Shown: one piece after another, positions 28,914-37,837 of the stretch
Position numbering within the stretch: position 1 is the first letter of the stretch
How the letters are laid out: each line of letters opens with the position of its first letter
Source: Nitrospira sp. CG24D
GTDB taxonomy: Bacteria; Nitrospirota; Nitrospiria; Nitrospirales; Nitrospiraceae
Direction of reading: 5' to 3'
DNA length: 64,000 nucleotides
Assembly (NCBI GenBank): GCA_002869855.2
Contig: NEWQ02000023.1
Coordinates: 121,286-185,285, forward strand
Translations under genes and position numbers: made by a program
Notes under the pieces: model-generated
Database searches by the model: none
The model's input: the letters and a program-made list of their open reading frames with translations, nothing else
What the model was told of the DNA's origin: nothing

Positions 28914-29150
28914 TTAGACAGCGGAGCCCACAGGAGACAGCCCTCCGCTATGAACGAACAAGCCGGAAGACACGTCATCCGTCCGGTTCTGTTCAACAAG
29001 TTTCTCGATCGACCGGCTAAACACCCGCAGACTGCCGCGACCGATCTTGGTGCCTTCCAACCGGCCCTGCTCCACCCAGCGGTAGATCGTCCATCGGCTG
29101 ACGGCGAGCGCTTGGGCTGCCTCTTCGACACGTAACAGTGATTTGTTCAT
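28914..29150 (-). CDS. Excisionase/MerR-type helix-turn-helix DNA-binding protein (copy 2)
   Basis: LLRVEEAAQALAVSRWTIYRWVEQGRLEGTKIGRGSLRVFSRSIEKLVEQ. Confidence 0.88.
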   Translation of the reverse strand: MNKSLLRVEEAAQALAVSRWTIYRWVEQGRLEGTKIGRGSLRVFSRSIEKLVEQNRTDDVSSGLFVHSGGLSPVGSAV

Positions 29151-29172
29151 GATCCTCTCACTTTCGGTTGCG

Positions 29173-29202
29173 GGAAGGAGACAGGACGCCCTGTCTCCTT
29201 CC
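29173..29202. other. Perfect hairpin upstream of HTH copy 2
   Basis: GGAAGGAGACAGG-ACGC-CCTGTCTCCTTCC, 13-bp perfect stem, no U tract. Confidence 0.75.
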
Positions 29203-29227
29203 ACATCCATGGTGATCGTTCAGCTCG

Positions 29228-30796
29228 TTACTCCTTCATGCCATGGTCGTCGAGCCGCTCAGGCAAGACAGACGGCGCTACGGCCGATCCGCCGGTCAGC
29301 GACGACGTCGCCTGATTGCCGGCCGCGGCCGTCCCTGGCGAATAGACCATGACTCCGCCAAGTGACGACCCAGCTGCTCCAATATTCTGCACCGTCTGCT
29401 TGATCAGGTTATCCGTCGCATTGATGACGGAAATGGAGTTGTCGGTGCTGTTGGACACCGCGATGAAGGTCGCCGCGCCGGCGCCTTGCGCCAACACATC
29501 GAAGCTGTGTCCTCCAGTAGCTACCAACGGTATTTCTCGTAACAGCGTCAGTGCGGGAACGGCTGCCGTCAGCGTCGACGCATTGAATGCGAACAGCCGG
29601 TCCTTCTTGGTTGCCGTGGCAGCATTGCCCGCCAGGATGTAGAACCGGCTCCCGTCCGGCGAAAATTTGAATGAACCGGGTGAGGTCCCATTCAACTCGG
29701 GAATCGTGAAGTCTGTCCGTGGATTACCGGCCGTGCCAAGATCGACCACACCGAGCTTCGTTCCCGTTACAGGAGTTGTATCACCGCGCAGCAGGAGGAA
29801 TCGCCCGTCCGGACTGATCCCGTAGGCGGTATACGGCAGCCCCGTCAGGTTCAGAATGGGCGTGACGGCAAAAGTCACCGGATCGATTTCGGCGATCTCC
29901 CCATAGCCCTCCTGGATGCTGTAGATCTTCTGAGTCAGTTTGGACCAGCGGATGCCGTGCGGGGCGGAACTGTTGGGAGTGAATGCCGCGTTCGCTGCGG
30001 TGCCCGACTCATTGTTGCACGGCCCACCCTCCTTGGCCGCATTGCACAAGTCGATCCGATGGATGACCTGGCGATACGTCCCCGAGGCTTCGTCCCCGTC
30101 GATGACCGCGATTTCTCCGGCATCTTCGCTGGAAACGAACACCCGCTTCGGCACCCCCGCGCCTGATGAAAATGCGGCGACCTTATGGCCATCGGCCAAA
30201 AGACAAGTTGTCCCCAGCAAGAACGGTGGCGTCCCGCCGGGACCAAGGTGAGAGTTATGGATGGCCGTCACGGATCCGCCGCCCTGTGCGGCGCAATTGA
30301 CGAGGTCGTCGCCAGGCGTCAACGTTCCTCCGGCATTGTCTCCGTCATTCATGATCCAGACAACTTCACCATCGTTGGGATCCCGATAAATATGAACCGG
30401 GCGCGTACCGGCCGCCAGATTCACCTCATGAACCGGCTGCGCATTGGTCAACGGATCGATGGTCGCCACCTTATTGGCCCCGGCGAGATTCACGAATACC
30501 CATTCGCCCTCGGTGAATTGCATATCGCCTAGTGCGACATTCTCGAATTCCGCCGCATCGATCGAGCCCAGCACCGCATTCCCCGAATCTCCCTTGAGAG
30601 CCACACTTGTGAGCGATTTGCTCGTGGTGTTATTCACGAACACGATGGGGCCCTGCAGCGCGGCGCTGCCGCTGGAGGTAACGACCGGTGCGGTGGAATC
30701 GCCTGAGCTACAACTGACAAGACCGATCAAAGCCAGACCGAGCAACCCGGTCTTGGCATACGTTGAATAGTGTTTTCTCGCACTGATGAATCTCAT
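29228..30796 (-). CDS. YncE/WD40-like beta-propeller lipoprotein
   Basis: Lipobox LALIGLVSCSSG; repeated propeller-like segments (VFVSSEDAGEIAVIDGDEASG, NSTDNSISVINATDNLIKQTVQNIG). Confidence 0.78.
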   Translation of the reverse strand: MRFISARKHYSTYAKTGLLGLALIGLVSCSSGDSTAPVVTSSGSAALQGPIVFVNNTTSKSLTSVALKGDSGNAVLGSIDAAEFENVALGDMQFTEGEWVFVNLAGANKVATIDPLTNAQPVHEVNLAAGTRPVHIYRDPNDGEVVWIMNDGDNAGGTLTPGDDLVNCAAQGGGSVTAIHNSHLGPGGTPPFLLGTTCLLADGHKVAAFSSGAGVPKRVFVSSEDAGEIAVIDGDEASGTYRQVIHRIDLCNAAKEGGPCNNESGTAANAAFTPNSSAPHGIRWSKLTQKIYSIQEGYGEIAEIDPVTFAVTPILNLTGLPYTAYGISPDGRFLLLRGDTTPVTGTKLGVVDLGTAGNPRTDFTIPELNGTSPGSFKFSPDGSRFYILAGNAATATKKDRLFAFNASTLTAAVPALTLLREIPLVATGGHSFDVLAQGAGAATFIAVSNSTDNSISVINATDNLIKQTVQNIGAAGSSLGGVMVYSPGTAAAGNQATSSLTGGSAVAPSVLPERLDDHGMKE

Positions 30797-30869
30797 GATG
30801 TGTTCCTTCCTCAAATCCTGTCGTGATGCCCATGTTGTCTTCTGTTATTTCAGAATGCCGCCATATCAT

Positions 30870-31223
30870 TCAGACGGCCGGCGGGCCTCGGGGGATGGCT
30901 CCCAATCGATGGACCACTGTCTGGAGGGACCGGCCGGCTGCAAATGAAAGAAAACTTGAAGGGTCGGCCAGAGAACCGGGCACTCTGCCACCGGTGGCCT
31001 GCGTATCCACGCCGTCGCAGTGCCAGACGCAATGGCTCTGACTATGCTGGGCATGATGGGACGTCCCTTGCGGACAATGGGGCGTGGTCCATTGCGGCGT
31101 CAGACTGCCATAGGCCGCCGACACCGAGCCCGCAACCCACAGGATGGCGCAAAGCCCTGCCAACGTGCGCGCGACCGCTCCCGGCATGACAACTCTTCGA
31201 TGTTCTATCGCTCGTGCCAACAT
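30870..31223 (-). CDS. Small membrane protein of the CAWACQ/RAPP family (copy 6, divergent)
   Basis: HCPQGTSHHAQHSQSHCVWHCDGVDTQ ... LGAIPRGPPAV. Confidence 0.65.
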   Translation of the reverse strand: MLARAIEHRRVVMPGAVARTLAGLCAILWVAGSVSAAYGSLTPQWTTPHCPQGTSHHAQHSQSHCVWHCDGVDTQATGGRVPGSLADPSSFLSFAAGRSLQTVVHRLGAIPRGPPAV

Positions 31224-31236
31224 TGACCTGCGTCGC

Positions 31237-32319
31237 CTATGAGCCGCTCAACAGTTGAAATGATTTTGTGAGCCCGAACACATAACTGACTTGCTGTTCC
31301 AAGTTGCCGTTGAAATCCCGCATGACCGGAATTTGCGCGATGAAATACATCGACGCATAGTTCCAGAGATTCAGCATGATGCCGGGCGAATAGGCCATGT
31401 AGGTGGAGCCGGTCGTGGGCACGGAGCGGAACCTTACCGTCGGATCGAGTAGAATAGCTGCGCCCCCCGGGTTGAATTGAAACAAGGAGGCATCCATCGC
31501 ATCGTTCTGCATCCAGCGGTAGTTCACCTGCTGCGTCAGCACAAGCCAAGGCGCCTGCTCGACCGGAATGATGTTGAATCCGGCGCTGAGATTGACCTCG
31601 TCGCCAAACTTGTAGCCGTCGCTGTTCTTGAGCGTGTGCCGATAGCTCGCCAGGGCAAACTGATTCAGCCGATGCGGGATCAGCTCGTAACTCTGATAGA
31701 TCGACGGAACGAATCCGAAATTTCCCTTGCCAATTTGCAAGGTCGATTCCGCCAGCGACGTACCCTGCACCCGCTGCCCGTAGTCGCCCGTCGGCAGATC
31801 GACGCCCATGCCCACCACAATCATGCTACGCAGCGTGGGCAGCACGTTGTACTTGAGACTCACGCGAACATCGCCGATGCCTTTGTCGCTGTAGGGAACC
31901 GGCGTGAGCCCGCCGATCTGGGCATCGGAATTCACTTGTTTGTACGGTACGGTGACTTGCAGGCCGAATCGCTCGGTCAACCCGTAATTCATATCCAGGG
32001 TAGCGGTGCGCATGAGGGTGCGGATCTGATTCGCATTCAAGTTTGCAAGCGTCAGGGTCTTGTTTCCCTGATTGGAAAACGGGATGCTGCCGCCCTGCCC
32101 CGACGGCGCCTCCATCGGCGTGTAGTTGTAGATCGTGTTGACGGTCAGCAGGCCGGCCATCGGTACCTGCTGTTGCGATCCGATCACGACGAAGCAGCTC
32201 ACGGAGCCGCACGAGGCCTGAACCGAGTCCGGGCGCACGGCTCCCACGCTCAGAAAGAAGGCGCCAAGAGAGAGAAGAACGAGCCGACGGGATCGGGAAA
32301 GGAACATCATGGGTCTCAC
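31237..32319 (-). CDS. Outer-membrane beta-barrel transporter-like protein
   Basis: Signal peptide, ASCGSVSCFVVIGSQQQVPMAGLLTVNTIYNY, alternating amphipathic strands, C-terminal YVFGLTKSFQLLSGS. Confidence 0.7.
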   Translation of the reverse strand: MRPMMFLSRSRRLVLLSLGAFFLSVGAVRPDSVQASCGSVSCFVVIGSQQQVPMAGLLTVNTIYNYTPMEAPSGQGGSIPFSNQGNKTLTLANLNANQIRTLMRTATLDMNYGLTERFGLQVTVPYKQVNSDAQIGGLTPVPYSDKGIGDVRVSLKYNVLPTLRSMIVVGMGVDLPTGDYGQRVQGTSLAESTLQIGKGNFGFVPSIYQSYELIPHRLNQFALASYRHTLKNSDGYKFGDEVNLSAGFNIIPVEQAPWLVLTQQVNYRWMQNDAMDASLFQFNPGGAAILLDPTVRFRSVPTTGSTYMAYSPGIMLNLWNYASMYFIAQIPVMRDFNGNLEQQVSYVFGLTKSFQLLSGS

Positions 32320-32402
32320 AATGGTTGAGGTGATGGCACTGGAGAGACCGTGGGTTTTCCACCGCCTCTCCGTTGCGTTACGGTTGTCGTGAATCGAAGA
32401 AA

Positions 32403-32711
32403 TTAGCTGAGGAGCGCGGGAGGTCCGCGAAAGAAGCGGGAGACGGGTGACGTAGTGGCTACGCGATCAATGTGCTGTGTGTCGGCCAGCTCGACGAACT
32501 GCAGAGATGAGCTGAAGACCACCGCCGCCGTGTCGATGCTCTGACCGGCAGCACATTCCCAGGCGCACAGACCAGTGGAATGCGTGCCGGCCTGATGCTT
32601 TGCATGGTGATCGGCATGGGCGACCGCCGGCACTGCCAGGAGCCCGTTCACGAGCACGAGACAGAGCAGCAGCGACCAGACCAACCAGGATTGTTTCAAT
32701 CTCACCATCAT
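32403..32711 (-). CDS. Small membrane protein of the CAWACQ/RAPP family (copy 7)
   Basis: HADHHAKHQAGTHSTGLCAWECAAGQ ... SRFFRGPPALLS. Confidence 0.75.
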   Translation of the reverse strand: MMVRLKQSWLVWSLLLCLVLVNGLLAVPAVAHADHHAKHQAGTHSTGLCAWECAAGQSIDTAAVVFSSSLQFVELADTQHIDRVATTSPVSRFFRGPPALLS

Positions 32712-32717
32712 AAGAAA

Positions 32718-33275
32718 CTATCGAAGCGAGGCCGCCTTGACCGGTTCCTGCTGTTGAATCTTGGCGACCACGTCGTTGATCATCTGCTCCGTCAGCAAAC
32801 CGCCCTTAATGTATTCCTGCACGCGGCCCTGCTGGTCGATGAATACGCTGACAGGCAAGCCGAAGACACCGAACTGGTTCGCCACTTTATTGTCACGATC
32901 CATCAAAACAGGAAAGGTGTGGCCATACTGCTTGATGTGCTCGCGAACTTTCCCTTCGTCTTCGAGTTCATTGATCGCGAGCACGACAAACCCCTTGTCC
33001 CGCAACTTGTCGAAGCTGGCTTGCATGGCCGGCATTTCCGTCGTGCAGGGCTTGCACCAGGTCGCCCAGAAATTCACCAACACAACCTTGCCACGGTACT
33101 GACTGAGGCTATGCGTCTTGCCGTCGAGATCGGTCAGACGGAATTCATCGGCCGGCGTGCCGACCGTCGGAACCCGCGACCCCATGCTCCAGGATTCCGG
33201 CAGCCCCGTCGCTCCTGCGAAGGCGAACGCCAGTGCGGCGGCTAATACATATCGACCGTATCGGGTGCTTCTCAT
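32718..33275 (-). CDS. TlpA-like thioredoxin-fold protein
   Basis: KVVLVNFWATWCKPCTTEMPAMQASFDKL; VFGLPVSVFIDQQGRV. Confidence 0.9.
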   Translation of the reverse strand: MRSTRYGRYVLAAALAFAFAGATGLPESWSMGSRVPTVGTPADEFRLTDLDGKTHSLSQYRGKVVLVNFWATWCKPCTTEMPAMQASFDKLRDKGFVVLAINELEDEGKVREHIKQYGHTFPVLMDRDNKVANQFGVFGLPVSVFIDQQGRVQEYIKGGLLTEQMINDVVAKIQQQEPVKAASLR

Positions 33276-33379
33276 GAAGGCTACTCCTTAAACACTGGCT
33301 CCCGCGCTATCAGCGGAGGATGACCAGTTCGACAACACCTGCACCTATGTATTCAAACAGTGCGCGAGAACAGAGAGAG

Positions 33380-33679
33380 CTAGGCGACTGGGGGAGCACG
33401 AGTGGAGCGGAATGCAGGAGTCACATTATAAGAAGAGGAGAACGACGGCTGATCGAGCGTCTCAAGTAATGTTGCAAGGGGAGCAACGGGAGCAACAGTT
33501 GCATCGTGTGTCTGGCCGGCCGCACAAGACCATGCGCAGAAGACCGACCCATGTGTGGCCGCTTGGTGGTGGCTATGTTGGTTTTCGTGGAGGACCGATT
33601 GGGCGGACGCAACTCCGCTGATCCCGACCACGCAGAGGATCACGAGTACCGCAACGAGAGTCTGCCAACCACGAATCAT
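33380..33679 (-). CDS. Small membrane protein of the CAWACQ/RAPP family (copy 8)
   Basis: HENQHSHHQAATHGSVFCAWSCAAGQ ... FRSTRAPPVA. Confidence 0.75.
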   Translation of the reverse strand: MIRGWQTLVAVLVILCVVGISGVASAQSVLHENQHSHHQAATHGSVFCAWSCAAGQTHDATVAPVAPLATLLETLDQPSFSSSYNVTPAFRSTRAPPVA

Positions 33680-33874
33680 AAGTCACAGCCAGGGGAAAGA
33701 ATGGCTGCATGCTACTCGGGAGTCGTGCGGAGAGTCAAGACAGACCGTGCCGGATCGCCCGCCCTACCTTCCTGGTAGGATTCGTAAAAAGTTTGCTGTA
33801 TACTGCGCGGACTATTTTGTGCGGTAGATCGACCTCTCCCGCAGTACTATCCACACGACTCGACGACATCCTCT

Positions 33875-36607
33875 ATGCTGACACAACTCCTGAATCTCGT
33901 CTTCGGCAGTAAGAACGACCGTGAAATCAAAGCGTTGATGCCCGTTGTCGCGCGCATCAACGACCTGGAGTCCAGCCTTACGCCCTTGTCGGATCAGGAC
34001 CTGGTCGGAAAAACTCAGGTCTTCAAACAGCGCCTGGCGGACGGCCAGACGCTCGACGACATCCTGCCCGAGGCCTTTGCTGTCTGCCGCGAGATGTCCC
34101 GCCGCCGGCTGAACATGCGGCACTTCGACGTCCAGCTCGTCGGCGGCATGATCCTTCACCGCGGCCGGATCTCGGAAATGAAGACCGGAGAAGGCAAGAC
34201 GCTCGTCGCCACGCTGCCGATCTATCTGAACGCGCTTGAAGGCAAGGGCGTCCATCTGATTACCGTGAACGATTATCTCGCGAAACGCGACGCCCAATGG
34301 ATGGCGCAGCTGTACCATGCTCTGGGATTGTCCGTCGGCATCATTCAACACGACGCCTCCTTCCTCTACGATCCGGCCTACGACGCGGCTGACAAGCGCT
34401 TGCAGTCCCTCCGCCCCTGCACGAGGCGGGAGGCCTATCACGCCGACATCACCTACGGGACCAACAACGAATACGGGTTCGATTATCTGCGCGATAACCT
34501 GATCGTGAGTGAATTGGGCCAGTGCGTCCAACGCGAACTGAACTTCGCGATCGTCGACGAGGTGGACAGCATCCTCATCGACGAAGCCCGCACGCCCTTG
34601 ATCATCTCCGGCCCGACCGATCAGACCACCGATCTGTACTACCGGATCAACTCCGTGATCCCGCAGTTGAAGCCCGAGCACGACTTTACGATCGAAGAGA
34701 AGACCAAGACCGCTTCTTTGACGGAAGAGGGCAACATCCGGGTTGAGAAGCTCCTGGGCGTGGACAACCTCTACGATCCGGACAACATGGATCTGGTCCA
34801 CCATGTCGTCAAGGCACTCCAGGCCTACGCGTTATATAAGCGCGATGTCGATTATGTCGTGAAAGACGGCGAGGTCATCATCGTCGATGAGTTCACCGGG
34901 CGCCTCATGCCGGGCCGCCGCTGGAGCGACGGGCTGCACCAGGCCGTGGAAGCCAAAGAAGGCGTGAAGATCGCCAATGAGAATCAGACGCTGGCCTCCG
35001 TCACGTTCCAGAACTACTTCCGCATGTATAAGAAGCTCGGCGGCATGACCGGCACAGCCGACACGGAAGCCGCGGAGTTCGCCAAGATTTACAATCTCGA
35101 CGTGAACGTCGTCCCGACGAATCGGAAGATGGTCCGCCTCGACTACGCCGACGTGGTCTATCGGACGGAAAAAGAAAAGTTTGCGGCCATCGTCGAAGAG
35201 ATCAAGGACTGCAACGAGCGCGGACAGCCGGCACTCGTCGGCACAATTTCCATCGAAAAGTCCGAGAAACTCTCCGGCTTGTTGAACCGGAACGGAGTCA
35301 AACACAACGTCCTCAACGCGAAGCAGCATGAACGGGAGGCGGAAATCGTCGCCCAGGCCGGACGCAAAGGCGCCGTCACCATCGCCACCAACATGGCGGG
35401 CCGCGGCACCGACATCCTTCTCGGCGGCAACGCCGACTTCATGTTCAAGCAGATCCTCTATCGCGAAGAAAACCTGCCGGAATCGCGCAAGCTGGAAATC
35501 TTCGAAGAAATCCGCAGCGACTGCGAGAAGAACAAACAGGAAGTCGTCGCCGCCGGCGGCTTACATATCCTCGGCACCGAACGGCACGAAAGCCGCCGCA
35601 TCGACAACCAGCTGCGCGGCCGCGCCGGCCGTCAGGGCGATGCCGGATCATCCAGATTTTACCTGTCCCTCGAAGACGACCTCATGCGGATCTTCGCCTC
35701 GGAGCGTGTCTCGCAACTGATGCTGAAACTCGGCATGGAAGAAGGCGTGCCCATCGAACACGGCATGGTCACCCGCGCCATCGCCAATGCGCAGAAGAAG
35801 GTCGAAGCGCATAACTTCGAGATTCGCAAACAGCTGCTCGAATATGACGATGTGATGAATAAGCAGCGCGAAGTCATCTATCAGCACCGCCATGCCGTGC
35901 TGGCCGGCGAAAATCTGAAAGCCGACCTCCTCGACATGATGGCAGGCATGATCGACTCCGCCATGGCCGTCTTCTGTCCGGCTGAACAATATCCCGAAGA
36001 ATGGGACATGCCCGGCCTCGTCGAGATGATGCACGGCCAATTCGGACTCGACATCACGCAGGGCAAGCAGGACCACGGCGACTCGCTCCGCGATCTCGGC
36101 CGCGACGCGCTGATCGAAGATCTCAAGAAACTCGTGCACGACGGCTACGAGCGGAAGGAACAGGAACTGGGTTCAGAACTGATGCGCTTCCTGGAAAAGA
36201 CCTTCATGCTCCAGGTCATCGACCACCATTGGAAAGACCACCTCCTCGGCATGGATCACCTGCGCGACGGCATCGGCCTCCGAGGCTACGGGCAGAAGGA
36301 TCCGCTGATTGAATACAAAAAGGAAGGCTACGACCTCTTCGCCGGCATGATGCAGCGGGTTAAGTCGGATGCGCTGGAACGGCTATTCCGGGTCCAGGCC
36401 GTGAAACATGAGGAAGATGAGCCCGCCCCCGCTGCGCCGCCTCCTCCCCCTCCGGTCATCTCGCGCCCGCAGCCCACGCTTACACTGAACCGTGGCGAAG
36501 CCGCCGAGGCTCCCCGGACCGTGGAGCGGGTCGACGATAAAGTCGGCCGCAACGATCCCTGCCCCTGCGGAAGCGGGAAAAAGTATAAAAAGTGTCACGG
36601 GACGTGA
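33875..36607 (+). CDS. secA: Protein translocase subunit SecA
   Basis: [47 protein letters not shown]-terminal zinc motif [17 protein letters not shown]. Confidence 0.98.
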   Translation: MLTQLLNLVFGSKNDREIKALMPVVARINDLESSLTPLSDQDLVGKTQVFKQRLADGQTLDDILPEAFAVCREMSRRRLNMRHFDVQLVGGMILHRGRISEMKTGEGKTLVATLPIYLNALEGKGVHLITVNDYLAKRDAQWMAQLYHALGLSVGIIQHDASFLYDPAYDAADKRLQSLRPCTRREAYHADITYGTNNEYGFDYLRDNLIVSELGQCVQRELNFAIVDEVDSILIDEARTPLIISGPTDQTTDLYYRINSVIPQLKPEHDFTIEEKTKTASLTEEGNIRVEKLLGVDNLYDPDNMDLVHHVVKALQAYALYKRDVDYVVKDGEVIIVDEFTGRLMPGRRWSDGLHQAVEAKEGVKIANENQTLASVTFQNYFRMYKKLGGMTGTADTEAAEFAKIYNLDVNVVPTNRKMVRLDYADVVYRTEKEKFAAIVEEIKDCNERGQPALVGTISIEKSEKLSGLLNRNGVKHNVLNAKQHEREAEIVAQAGRKGAVTIATNMAGRGTDILLGGNADFMFKQILYREENLPESRKLEIFEEIRSDCEKNKQEVVAAGGLHILGTERHESRRIDNQLRGRAGRQGDAGSSRFYLSLEDDLMRIFASERVSQLMLKLGMEEGVPIEHGMVTRAIANAQKKVEAHNFEIRKQLLEYDDVMNKQREVIYQHRHAVLAGENLKADLLDMMAGMIDSAMAVFCPAEQYPEEWDMPGLVEMMHGQFGLDITQGKQDHGDSLRDLGRDALIEDLKKLVHDGYERKEQELGSELMRFLEKTFMLQVIDHHWKDHLLGMDHLRDGIGLRGYGQKDPLIEYKKEGYDLFAGMMQRVKSDALERLFRVQAVKHEEDEPAPAAPPPPPPVISRPQPTLTLNRGEAAEAPRTVERVDDKVGRNDPCPCGSGKKYKKCHGT

Positions 36608-36618
36608 AGAAGGGATAA

Positions 36619-36815
36619 CTGGGCCATGGGGACCAGATCTTTGCCATTCGGCATAACGCGACCGGCCATAACTGCTGCTGACCCTCTCCGTTCTCCCCAG
36701 GCACGCCTGTAAAACCGCGCCGAAGCGTCGCAACGCCGGCGCGCCTGGCCCATAGTCCCACTCATTTCGTTCCCACGTATGCCGAACGCCGAAGCTCTGA
36801 TCCCCATCACCCAGC
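36619..36815. repeat. MITE-like element with about 37-bp imperfect terminal inverted repeats
   Basis: Left CTGGGCCATGGGGACCAGATCTTTGCCATTCGGCATA; right (reverse complement) CTGGGTGATGGGGATCAGAGCTTCGGCGTTCGGCATA. Confidence 0.65.
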
Positions 36816-36975
36816 AAAAGGAGGGCGGAGTAGGGGAAAGTCGTAGTAGCCGCTTTCCATCCTTCCGGAGGCGAGACCCCAACAGCTAACTAGCCCCTGC
36901 GCGGCCTGCGACGTTCGCCGCTTGAGAGCAGATTAGAAGTTGCCTTCGATTTCGGTTGGAGTTACGATAACTTTT

Positions 36976-37320
36976 ATGAAACTGAACGAAGTGCGTCCAG
37001 ATCTGTTGTCGATCGCCCCTGCCGGAGCGATCCATGTTGCCGGAACGCGGGTCACTATTGACTCCATCGTTCAGAGCTTCCTCGACGGCGCCACTCCGGA
37101 GGAGATCTGCCAGGATTTTCCAGTCCTCGCCTTGGCTCAGGTTTATGATGTTCTTGCCTTTTACCTCACTCACCAGATTGAGGTCGAAACCTATCTTAGA
37201 GAACAGGCCCAGGTCACGGCAGAAATCCGGAAGAGTCTAGAAGCTACACACACTGCATTTGTGGCAAGCCTCCGGCAACGCCTCGCAACACGCCGCTCAA
37301 CCGCGGCTCCCCACGCGTGA
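36976..37320 (+). CDS. DUF433 domain protein (putative antitoxin)
   Basis: HVAGTRVTIDSIVQSFLDGATPEEICQDFPVLALAQVYDVLAFYLTHQIEVETYL. Confidence 0.85.
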   Translation: MKLNEVRPDLLSIAPAGAIHVAGTRVTIDSIVQSFLDGATPEEICQDFPVLALAQVYDVLAFYLTHQIEVETYLREQAQVTAEIRKSLEATHTAFVASLRQRLATRRSTAAPHA

Positions 37321-37673
37321 CTCCGGTTCGCTTTCTCTTCGACGAAGACTGCAACGCTCGGATTGTGCGCGGAATACGCCGCCGCACATCCAAATTCGAC
37401 CTCATTACCATCCACGAATCCGGGCTCGATAGTGCCAAGGATTTCGATGTGTTGGCGCACGCAGCAATGGAAGGAAGAGTCGTGGTGTCGCACGATGTGC
37501 GCACAATGACGGTCTATGCGAATTTCAGACTCCTGGCCGGTTTGCCAATGGCCGGGCTGCTGTTAATTCCCCAGACATACCCGGTCGGTCAGGCCATTGA
37601 GGACTTGCTGCTGATCGCCGAGGTCAGCACAGCCGAAGAATGGCAGGGCCGAGTGATTTTTCTCCCTCTTTGA
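37317..37673 (+). CDS. DUF5615 PIN-like protein (putative toxin)
   Basis: VRFLFDEDCNARIVRGIRR...VVSHDVRTMTVYANFRL; GTG start overlaps the preceding stop. Confidence 0.82.
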   Translation: MTPVRFLFDEDCNARIVRGIRRRTSKFDLITIHESGLDSAKDFDVLAHAAMEGRVVVSHDVRTMTVYANFRLLAGLPMAGLLLIPQTYPVGQAIEDLLLIAEVSTAEEWQGRVIFLPL

Positions 37674-37837
37674 CAACCCTGCAATAACAAGACAGCATCG
37701 ACGGCCAGACCTCTATCCACGGCTCTCTTTCTGCCTGATTTCACCTTGACTTAGCGAAGGCTGGAAGGCTACTCTAGCCCACTTTTTGACCCTCTCGACG
37801 GGTGAAGTCTACCTGTCGTGGATTGGTGTATTCACTG

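Noticed and set aside
20704-29150. HTH genes as excisionases of a prophage or integrative element
   Set aside because: No integrase, phage structural or conjugation genes seen anywhere in the window.
33791-33810. Sigma70-like -10 (TATACT) upstream of secA
   Set aside because: No convincing -35 at the right distance; too weak to list as a promoter.
33812-34804. 330-aa minus-strand ORF opposite secA
   Set aside because: Shadow ORF of secA; composition follows the antisense frame.
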